64,000 nucleotides of DNA from contig NZ_JALZ01000006.1 in assembly GCF_000521785.1 (NCBI RefSeq), positions 62,001 through 126,000 of the forward strand, in the 5' to 3' direction. The stretch is from Roseivivax halodurans JCM 10272 (GTDB lineage Bacteria; Pseudomonadota; Alphaproteobacteria; Rhodobacterales; Rhodobacteraceae). A program made the translations under genes and the position numbers. The notes under the pieces were generated by a model. That model was not told the origin of the DNA, did no database searches, and worked only from the letters and a program-made list of their open reading frames with translations. Each line of letters opens with the position of its first letter. Position 1 is the stretch's first letter. Positions 1 to 8,486 of the stretch are shown here, piece after piece.

Positions 1-2231
1 TCGCCCTTCCCGCGCAGGAGGAGCAGCCCGCCCAGGACCTACCGTCGGACACCGGTTCCGGCGACGCGCAGCAGGACGGCGATCAGGCCCCGTCGAGCGA
101 TGCCACCGAGGATACCGGGATCCAGGACAGCGCGGACGACAACGACACGTCCGGGCAGCCGGACGCCGCCTCGGATGAGGACGACGCGACCACCGACGAG
201 GCCACCGGCGACGGCGCAGATTCCGGCAGCGCCACGTCCCCGGAGGCGCAAGAGACCAATCCCGACGAGGGCAGCGCGACGGAAACCGGCACGCCCGAGG
301 CCGACCAAGCCCCGACCGGGACGGCCACCGACGCATCCGAGGGCACGGAGCAGGCACGAGCGCCGCGCACGCCCTCCCCGATCGTTCCCACGGAACCCAC
401 CTGGACCGGCTTCCACGGCCAGCTCAGCGCGCAGAAATATTCGCCTCTCGACCAGATCAACGCGGACAATGTCGGCGATCTCGAGAAGGTGTGGGACTAC
501 CATACCGGCGACGTCTCGGACGGCTCGGGCGAGCGCCCCGCCACCGTCTGGTCCGCCACTCCGATCTATGCGAACGGCCTGCTGATCATCGGCACGCCCT
601 TCTACCGCGTCATCGCCCTCGATCCTGCGACGGGCGAGGAGGTCTGGAGCTTCGACAGCCAGTCGACGCTCGAGGCCCTGACCCAGCCCGCCCTCAAGAA
701 CCGCGGCGTCTCCTACTGGGAGGCCGAGAACCCGGTCGATGGCGAGGCCTGCCAGAAGATCGTCTATCTCGGCACGATGGACGCGCAGCTCTTCGCCATC
801 GACGCGGAAGACGGACAGCCCTGCGAAAGCTTCGGCGAGAACGGCGTGCTCAACGTCAACCAGTGGAACGAGACCGAGGACCGCTGGCCCCTCTCGCTCC
901 TGCAGCCGCCGACCATCGTCGGCGACCACGTCGTCATCGGCTGGGCCGGCAAGGACTGGGAATGGGAAACCGCGCCTCCGGGCACCGTCTTCTCGGTCGA
1001 TCCGCGGACCGGCGAGCTCGAATGGACGGTCGAGCTTCTGCCCGAGGACGTGCGCGAGCGCACCGGCACCGCGAATGTCTGGACGCATATGAGCGCCGAC
1101 GAGGAGCTGGGGCTCGTCTACCTGCCGGTCTCCTCGCCCTCCCCGAACTACTGGGGCGGCAACCGCACCGAGGACATCCCGCTCGCCACCTCGACCACCG
1201 CCGTGGACGTCGAGACGGGCGAGGTCGTCTGGTCCTACCAGTACGTGCATCATGACGTCTGGGATTACGACACCAACGCGGCCCCGACCCTCATGGACAT
1301 CACGGTCGACGGCGAGGAGATCCCGGCTCTCCTGCAATCGACCAAGATGGGCACGCTCTGGGCGCTCAACCGCGAAACCGGCGAGCCGATCTGGCCCGTC
1401 GAGGAGATCGAGGTTCCGACCGACCAGAACATCGAAGGCGAGGAGCTGAGCCCGACCCAGCCGGTGCCCACCGTTCCCGAACCGGTCGTCGATCTCGAGA
1501 ACCGGCCCGAGGCCTGGTGGATCGCCGACCTCTTGTCGCTCGGCAAGTGCAGCCGCATCTTCGACAACGCCCGCTACGAGGGCGTCTTCACCCCGCTCAC
1601 CACCGAAGGCTCCGGCACGCTCGTCTATCCGGCGACCTTCGGCGGCCAGCAATGGGGTGGCGTCGGTTACGATCCCGAGAACCAGATCGCGATCGTGAAC
1701 TCGTCCCGCGCGGTGCAGATGCTCAAGCTCTACGAGCGCGAGGAATACGACGAAGAGGCGGGCGGCTCCGGCAACGAGGTCGGCTTCTACCCGCAGACCG
1801 GATCGCCCTACGGCTTCGAGCTCTACGTGCCGCTCAACTGGCTCGGCATGCCCTGCTGGGAGCCGCCCTACGGCGACATCCGGGCCATCGACATGAAGAC
1901 CGGAGAGACGCTCTGGACCCGCCCCATGGGCGCGTCGCAGAAATACGGCTTCTACATGCCCGAGAGCATGGGCTCGCCCACCATCGGCGGTCCGGCCGTC
2001 ACCGCGGGCGGCCTGATCTTCATCGGCGCCTCGATGGACGCCAAGGTCCGCGCCTATTCGGTCGAGACCGGCGAGGAGCTCTGGGAAGACAACGTCATGG
2101 CCCCCGCCGTGTCGAACCCCGCGGTCTTCGAGCATGAGGGCAAGCAATATGTCGCCTTCACCGCCGGCGGGAATTCGATCATCAAGGATCAGGTCGGCGA
2201 CCAGCTGGCCGTCTACGCCCTGCCCGACTGA
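1..2231 (+). CDS. PQQ-dependent membrane-type dehydrogenase (glucose dehydrogenase family), 5' end missing
   Basis: The reading frame is open from base 3 to the TGA at 2229-2231 (about 742 visible residues), so the start lies outside the window. From about residue 137 it matches the eight-bladed propeller of PQQ-dependent aldose/polyol dehydrogenases: repeated outer-strand motifs of the type TGE-x-W, the segment HHDVWDYDTNAAPT, STKMGTLWALNRETGEP, and RYEGVFTPL followed by FGGQQWGGVGYDP. Family knowledge: such enzymes oxidise a sugar or polyol in the periplasm and pass electrons to ubiquinone. The visible residues before the propeller are unusual, a run of about 135 residues rich in Asp, Glu, Ser, Thr, Gly, Gln and Pro, where classical Gcd has membrane helices. 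Substrate unknown; the family assignment is firm. Confidence 0.88.
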   Translation, partial: ALPAQEEQPAQDLPSDTGSGDAQQDGDQAPSSDATEDTGIQDSADDNDTSGQPDAASDEDDATTDEATGDGADSGSATSPEAQETNPDEGSATETGTPEADQAPTGTATDASEGTEQARAPRTPSPIVPTEPTWTGFHGQLSAQKYSPLDQINADNVGDLEKVWDYHTGDVSDGSGERPATVWSATPIYANGLLIIGTPFYRVIALDPATGEEVWSFDSQSTLEALTQPALKNRGVSYWEAENPVDGEACQKIVYLGTMDAQLFAIDAEDGQPCESFGENGVLNVNQWNETEDRWPLSLLQPPTIVGDHVVIGWAGKDWEWETAPPGTVFSVDPRTGELEWTVELLPEDVRERTGTANVWTHMSADEELGLVYLPVSSPSPNYWGGNRTEDIPLATSTTAVDVETGEVVWSYQYVHHDVWDYDTNAAPTLMDITVDGEEIPALLQSTKMGTLWALNRETGEPIWPVEEIEVPTDQNIEGEELSPTQPVPTVPEPVVDLENRPEAWWIADLLSLGKCSRIFDNARYEGVFTPLTTEGSGTLVYPATFGGQQWGGVGYDPENQIAIVNSSRAVQMLKLYEREEYDEEAGGSGNEVGFYPQTGSPYGFELYVPLNWLGMPCWEPPYGDIRAIDMKTGETLWTRPMGASQKYGFYMPESMGSPTIGGPAVTAGGLIFIGASMDAKVRAYSVETGEELWEDNVMAPAVSNPAVFEHEGKQYVAFTAGGNSIIKDQVGDQLAVYALPD

Positions 2232-2260
2232 ACCCTTTGATCCGAATTGACAATTTCCAG

Positions 2261-2284
2261 CGCCCCGCCCTCACCGGCGGGGCG
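2261..2284 (+). terminator. stem-loop after the PQQ dehydrogenase
   Basis: A perfect 9-bp stem (2261-2269 with 2276-2284) and 6-nt loop begin 29 bases after the stop codon. The following bases contain only a short T pair, so this is a terminator-like hairpin rather than a textbook intrinsic terminator. Confidence 0.5.
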
Positions 2285-2422
2285 TTGCGCGCTTCGTGAG
2301 CGGCTTCCCGCGCCTTCTCGCATCTTTCGGGCCGGACCCTGCGGAACGCTATGATCGGTAGCTGGTTACCATCTCACGCGTGACGACGAGACCGTCCAGC
2401 ACCACGCGATGGGAGAGAACCA

Positions 2423-2905
2423 ATGAAAGACCTTGGTGACCTTTTCACGTACATCCTCGGCGACATGTACTGCGCCGAGCACCAGATCCTGACGGCAATG
2501 CCGACGATGTCGGGAAAGGCATCGGACGACGACCTCCGCGCGGCGCTGGAACAGCTCCGCCGGGACACGCAGGCACAGATCGACGTGCTGACCGAGGTGT
2601 TCGCCACGCTCGGGATCGCGGCAAAGCCCGGCCTCTGCCCGGCCATCGGATCCATCCTCGTCGAAAGCGGGCTCTTCATGAGCGAGGCCGCAAAGTGCGA
2701 AACCCGCGACGCGGGCCTCATCGCCGCCGCCCAGACGCTTGGTCACTACAAGATCGCCCGCTACGGCACGCTCATCGCCTGGGCCGACGAGCTCGGAAAA
2801 TCCGACATCGCGGAACAGCTGCGCGCCAATCTCGCGCGCGAACACGCCGCGGATGCGAAGCTCTCGAAGCTCGGCCAGACCGAGGTGAACAAGGAGGCGG
2901 CGTGA
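2423..2905 (+). CDS. YciE/YciF ferritin-like protein (DUF892), copy 1
   Basis: 160-residue all-helical protein of the DUF892 family (YciE/YciF of enterobacteria), a four-helix ferritin-like fold associated with stress responses; its biochemical activity is not established. Family features seen are the start MKDLGDLFTYILGDMYCAEH, the central E-x-x-x-D/Q helices, and the C-terminal motif AREHAADAKLSKLGQTEVN. The start is ATG with GGGAGAGA just upstream. It is followed after 161 bases by a second, clearly homologous gene of exactly the same length. This copy has more Ala and Cys (four Cys residues) and has lost several acidic residues found in copy 2, so the two may differ in metal binding (inference). 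Confidence 0.85.
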   Translation: MKDLGDLFTYILGDMYCAEHQILTAMPTMSGKASDDDLRAALEQLRRDTQAQIDVLTEVFATLGIAAKPGLCPAIGSILVESGLFMSEAAKCETRDAGLIAAAQTLGHYKIARYGTLIAWADELGKSDIAEQLRANLAREHAADAKLSKLGQTEVNKEAA

Positions 2906-3066
2906 GGGGCAGGAAGCCCCCGGCACGTTCCTGCCGAAGCCGCCCCGATTGCGAAACGCGAACCGGCGGAGGCCCGAGGGAACGTCTCCCGTATGATGCG
3001 GTTTCCGCCGCAGAGCCCCCGGGGCAATGGTGTTCCGGGGACATCGCATCCAGAAGGAGACGCGAT

Positions 3067-3549
3067 ATGAAAGATCTCAGCGGATTGTTCGAACACTTCC
3101 TGCGCGACATCTACTACGCGGAGAAGCAAGTCCTGAAGACCCTGCCCAAGATGGCCCGGAAGGCGACCGATTCCGACCTCAAGGCCGCCTTCGAGGAACA
3201 CGAGGAAGAGACCGAGGAGCAGATCGAGAACCTCAAGAAGGTGTTCGAGAGCCTCGGCCTCAAGGTCAAGGGCGTCACCTGCGAGGCGATCGAGGGCATC
3301 CTCGAGGAAGGCTCCGAGATCATGGACGAGACCGACGAAGGCACCGCGCGCGATGCCGGCATGATCGCCGCGGCGCAGGCCGTGGAGCATTACGAGATCA
3401 CGCGCTACGGAACGCTCGTCGCCTGGGCCAAGGAACTCGGCCATCCCGAGGTCGCCGATCTTCTCGGCCGCAACCTCAAGCAGGAATACGCGGCGGACGA
3501 GAAGCTCTCGAAGCTCGGCAAGACCGAGATCAACAAGGACGCGGCCTGA
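3067..3549 (+). CDS. YciE/YciF ferritin-like protein (DUF892), copy 2
   Basis: 160-residue paralogue of the preceding gene, sharing the MKDLxxLFxxxLxDxYxAE opening, the RDAGMIAAAQAVEHYEI helix and the KLSKLGKTEIN tail. Glu and His positions in the four helices (YYAEKQ, FEEHEEE, EHYE, QEYAADE) could form a di-iron type site, as proposed for this fold; this is inference. The ATG is preceded by AGAAGGAGA, a strong ribosome site. The 161 bases between the copies could hold a separate promoter. A 9-bp GC stem-loop without a T-run lies just after the stop (3559-3582). Confidence 0.87.
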   Translation: MKDLSGLFEHFLRDIYYAEKQVLKTLPKMARKATDSDLKAAFEEHEEETEEQIENLKKVFESLGLKVKGVTCEAIEGILEEGSEIMDETDEGTARDAGMIAAAQAVEHYEITRYGTLVAWAKELGHPEVADLLGRNLKQEYAADEKLSKLGKTEINKDAA

Positions 3550-3787
3550 TCGCGACTTCGCGCCGGCTCACGGGCCGGCGCGGACATCCCTGCGGACAAT
3601 TCCGTAACGCCCGCTCCCGCAAGGACATTTTCACGCCGATTGCCCGAACCGAGGGCCGCCCGGAAAGAAAATTCCCGACAGGTCGCTTTTGGATCTCAAA
3701 AAGCCGCTCTCAAAGTCTGCTTTTCTCTCCATCACACCTATCTGACCGGTGAGACCGCAGAACCCACCCATGGCCAGGATCAAGCCC

Positions 3788-3880
3788 ATGTTCGTCGACA
3801 TCATCACCTACGCCATCATCGCAGCAGCAACCCTGTCCGGCGCCGTCATCGTGTGGGACTTCCAGCGCAAACAGCGCTGA
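3788..3880 (+). CDS. putative tiny single-pass membrane protein
   Basis: A 30-codon ORF (36 codons if the upstream ATG at 3770 is used) encodes one hydrophobic helix, DIITYAIIAAATLSGAVIVW, followed by a basic tail QRKQR. AGGA at 3776-3779, 8 bases before the ATG at 3788, favours the shorter form. A well-formed intrinsic terminator (3926-3949) follows within 50 bases, which suggests that a short transcript ends here. No family is recognised. It occupies the otherwise empty 486-base interval between the second DUF892 gene and pnp. Confidence 0.5.
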   Translation: MFVDIITYAIIAAATLSGAVIVWDFQRKQR

Positions 3881-3925
3881 GTCGAAGGGCGGCAAGCCCG
3901 CAGACATTCAAAGACCCAACGAAAG

Positions 3926-3949
3926 CCCCGGCCCCCGCGCCGGGGTTTT
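3926..3949 (+). terminator. intrinsic terminator after the small ORF
   Basis: A 7-bp stem CCCCGGC/GCCGGGG (3926-3932 with 3939-3945) is followed directly by TTTT, oriented to end plus-strand transcription after the small ORF. Confidence 0.75.
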
Positions 3950-3969
3950 CTGTGACCAGACCACCGCAG

Positions 3970-4009
3970 CAAAAACGAAAACGCCCCGGACCGTTGCGGG
4001 TCCGGGGCG
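3970..4009 (-). terminator. intrinsic terminator of pnp
   Basis: An 11-bp perfect stem (3982-3992 with 3999-4009) is followed on the minus strand by a T-rich run (TTTTCGTTTTT). It sits 26 bases beyond the pnp stop codon. Confidence 0.85.
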
Positions 4010-4035
4010 CTCTCACGATGGGAAGGCGGTGAGGA

Positions 4036-6180
<2,145 letters not shown>

Positions 6181-6195
6181 CAGCGTATCCTAGCT

Positions 6196-6227
6196 GGGAG
6201 CGCCCTTGGCCGGATGCCAAGTCTCCC
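6196..6227 (-). promoter_or_regulatory. stem-loop in the pnp leader
   Basis: An inner 6-bp perfect stem (6205-6210 with 6216-6221) and an outer 5-bp stem (6196-6200 with 6223-6227) form an interrupted hairpin ending just upstream of the pnp ribosome site. By analogy with enteric pnp it may mediate RNase cleavage and autoregulation; this is inference. Confidence 0.4.
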
Positions 6228-6372
6228 GTTGCATGTGGCGGCCCCATTGCCGCCGGCCCCATTATCCTATCCTTCACGGCGCCGGGGCCCGGGCGCCACG
6301 TCTCAGATGGCTCGCCTCTAACGCAAAACCGCCTGCGATGAAACCGCCATTCGGTAGCGGTCCCTCCCAATG

Positions 6373-6397
6373 AAAAAGGGCGGCCCGCAGACCGCCC
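6373..6397 (-). terminator. intrinsic terminator of the HdeA-like gene
   Basis: On the minus strand a GGGCGG/CCGCCC stem (6378-6383 with 6392-6397) is followed by five T residues, 25 bases after the stop codon. Confidence 0.75.
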
Positions 6398-6421
6398 CTC
6401 TTCGCATACTCTGTGCCGGGA

Positions 6422-7273
6422 TCAGTTGACGCTCGTCTGCGCCTCTTCCGCAGCCGAATTCATCGCGTCCTGCACGCTCTGCTCGCCGTCCGTGCCACAG
6501 ACCTCGAATACGCCGGTCACGAGCGCGGTCAGGTGGACGTCGTTCATCTCGCCGCCCGAGCCCATGCCGCTGTCGCCCGACATGGAGCTTCCCGACGTGC
6601 CGCTGCCGGACGCCATGTCCGTATCGCCCGACATGGAGCTGCCGGACGTGTCGCTGCCGGATGCCATGTCGCTGTCGTCCGAACTCATGCTGCCGGAGCT
6701 GCCAGCATTGTCCGCACCGACGGTCGCCGAATCCATCTCGGTCGTGCCCGGCTCGACCTCGGTTTCGGCGGTCGTGGTGCCGGAGCCGTCCTCGACATCG
6801 CCGGCGCCCACGGTGCCTGCAGTCGTGTCGGACGTTCCGAGATCGGTATCGCTTCCGCTGTCGGACGACATGGTCGTCGTGCCACCTTCGGCGGTATCGC
6901 CCGACATGCTGCCCGAGGACCCGTCGGAGCTGGCGGTCGTGCTTTCGCCGCTCTGCGTTCCGTCCATTCCGTCGGTGCCCGTCGCACCACCCTCCATGCC
7001 TTCCGACATGGCCTCGCCGGTCTGGCCGGCGGCGCCGCTCGAGGATGGCATGATCGGCATCAGGATCTGGCCCTGAGCCGGGGTATCGAGCACGAGGAAC
7101 TCGGCGCAGGTGATGTCCGCCGATCCCTGCCCTGCGCTGGCGGTCTGCCCGCCGCTTCCGGCCATGCTCTCCGAAGAGGTCGTCTCGCTCGTTTCCGAAG
7201 ATTGGGAATGCGCGGCACCAGCCATAACGAGTGCGGTGCCCGCGACGAGCGCGAACTTGCGTGTGATGATCAT
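6422..7273 (-). CDS. secreted HdeA-like protein split by a long Ser/Thr/Gly/Asp repeat insertion
   Basis: 283 residues. An N-terminal signal peptide (about 1-23, ending AGAAHS) is followed by a Ser/Thr-rich stretch. Residues 54-72 contain TCAEFLVLD with Cys56, which resembles the first conserved segment of HdeA acid-stress chaperones (TCEDFLxxD). About 160 low-complexity residues follow (Gly, Ser, Thr, Asp, Met), including two 17-residue repeats of the type DMASGSxTSGSSMSGDx encoded by a 51-bp tandem repeat at about 6573-6674. The C-terminus (about 235-283) has DVHLTALVTGVFEVCGTD with Cys259, resembling the second conserved HdeA segment. The two Cys residues would form the family disulphide. 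The function is inferred from this similarity only. It has its own terminator and lies between rpsO and pnp. Confidence 0.7.
   Translation of the reverse strand: MIITRKFALVAGTALVMAGAAHSQSSETSETTSSESMAGSGGQTASAGQGSADITCAEFLVLDTPAQGQILMPIMPSSSGAAGQTGEAMSEGMEGGATGTDGMDGTQSGESTTASSDGSSGSMSGDTAEGGTTTMSSDSGSDTDLGTSDTTAGTVGAGDVEDGSGTTTAETEVEPGTTEMDSATVGADNAGSSGSMSSDDSDMASGSDTSGSSMSGDTDMASGSGTSGSSMSGDSGMGSGGEMNDVHLTALVTGVFEVCGTDGEQSVQDAMNSAAEEAQTSVN
6573..6674 (-). repeat. 51-bp tandem repeat inside the HdeA-like gene
   Basis: Two adjacent near-identical 51-base units start at 6573 and 6624 and encode the 17-residue repeat. Degenerate copies continue on both sides in the same low-complexity region. 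Confidence 0.75.
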
Positions 7274-7401
7274 GTCAGGTTCTCCTCCGGACGCTTGTCT
7301 TGCGTCATACGCTTCTCCGCCGGCACCTCAGAAACTGCCGGCAGACCGCAGCGGTTCCGCGTCGGATCGGCCCGAATGCCGCAAATTCGGCGTTACAAAC
7401 G

Positions 7402-7426
7402 AAAAAGGACCGCATCTGCGGTCCTT
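7402..7426 (-). terminator. intrinsic terminator of rpsO
   Basis: A perfect inverted repeat of 10 bases (7405-7414 with 7417-7426) is followed on the minus strand by a run of T. It lies 37 bases after the rpsO stop, so rpsO is probably mostly transcribed apart from the genes downstream. Confidence 0.8.
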
Positions 7427-7463
7427 CTCCGTCGGGCGCGGGGCCCGCATTATCGGCGCTCGA

Positions 7464-7733
7464 TCAGCGGCGGATGCCCAGCTTGCCGATCAGCGTGCGA
7501 TACCGCTCTTCGTCGTTGCCCTTGAGGTAGTCGAGCAGCTTGCGGCGCTGCGCGACCAGCTTCAGGAGGCCACGGCGCGAGTGGTTGTCCTTGTGGTGCG
7601 TCTTGAAGTGCTCGGTCAGCGCGGTGATGCGCGTCGTCAGGATGGCGACCTGAACCTCGGGCGAACCGGTGTCGCCGTCCTTGGTCGCGAAGTCCTTCAT
7701 GACCTTCTGCTTGTCTTCCTGCGTGATCGACAT
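7464..7733 (-). CDS. rpsO: 30S ribosomal protein S15
   Basis: 89 residues, the standard S15 length. It binds 16S rRNA helices 20-22 and starts assembly of the central domain. Typical S15 segments are seen: [34 protein letters not shown], and [12 protein letters not shown] near the C-terminus. The start codon has GAAAGGAGAT just upstream. It is followed by a strong terminator, then by the HdeA-like gene and pnp on the same strand. Confidence 0.98.
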   Translation of the reverse strand: MSITQEDKQKVMKDFATKDGDTGSPEVQVAILTTRITALTEHFKTHHKDNHSRRGLLKLVAQRRKLLDYLKGNDEERYRTLIGKLGIRR

Positions 7734-7881
7734 CGGGATCTCCTTTCGGATACGTGTTTCGGTGATGGCGCAAGCCGGGATGTCGTCCAGCAGGGCCCAT
7801 GGAGAGATCCGGCCGCCGGGGCTGGATGGGCGCGTATAGGGCGAATCGCTCCGGACCGCAAAGGGAAATCCCGGAGAAGCC

Positions 7882-8409
7882 TCAGGCTGCCGGAAGTGGC
7901 GCGTATCTATCCGAAATTAACCACAAAACAGGGTCGATTTTGTAAGAAACGTACAGAGGATGCCGTGGGTGACCGTCCTTGGTGGTCCCCAGATGCCAGA
8001 GATCCGCCATGCTCCGCGCCGCTCTCTGCCCCGCCTCTCGAAAGCCCCCGTGCACGCCCCAGGCCGCGATGGTCCACGCCGCCCTGTCGTGCCAATCGGC
8101 CAGAAGCGCCGCGTTCTCCGGCCCCTCGGGATCCTCGGCACGCTTAAGATCGGACGGTTTGGTGGCCCGAAAAGCGAAGAGATTGGCGATACTTACCCCG
8201 CCCGCGCCCATCCGCTGCGCCCGCGTCTCGCAGCGATGGATGGTCGGATCGTTGGCCAGCTCGGTCGCCGTCGAGGGGTTCAGCATGACGAAAAGCACCG
8301 GCGGCACGCTCTCGTCCCAGACCCGGGACAATCCGTAGCGATACCGCTCGCATTCCGAATAAAACGCTTCCGAAACAGTGCCTTCGTGGATATGTCGACG
8401 CGAGATCAT
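7882..8409 (-). CDS. DUF1643 family protein
   Basis: 175 residues from the ATG at 8409, which is preceded by AGGAGGGGGCCC. The longer in-frame ORF starting at 8502 would run into the divergent helicase gene. Family hallmarks are [10 protein letters not shown] near residue 38, [20 protein letters not shown], and HPRHPLYV near the C-terminus. DUF1643 proteins are common in bacteria and phages; their function is unknown to me. The gene is divergent from the Lhr-type helicase, with about 77 bases between starts. Confidence 0.82.
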   Translation of the reverse strand: MISRRHIHEGTVSEAFYSECERYRYGLSRVWDESVPPVLFVMLNPSTATELANDPTIHRCETRAQRMGAGGVSIANLFAFRATKPSDLKRAEDPEGPENAALLADWHDRAAWTIAAWGVHGGFREAGQRAARSMADLWHLGTTKDGHPRHPLYVSYKIDPVLWLISDRYAPLPAA

Positions 8410-8486
8410 GGGCCCCCTCCTGCCCTCGAACCCGCCGATACACAAGCCCGCTTGGCCTCCGGCCCGCGCCGCATAGATTGCCGCCC

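Noticed and set aside
7330-7380. GGAAC followed at about 17 bases by AGTT upstream of the HdeA-like gene, possible EcfG general-stress promoter
   Set aside because: The -10 part deviates from CGTT and the EcfG system is often absent in Rhodobacteraceae; too weak to annotate.
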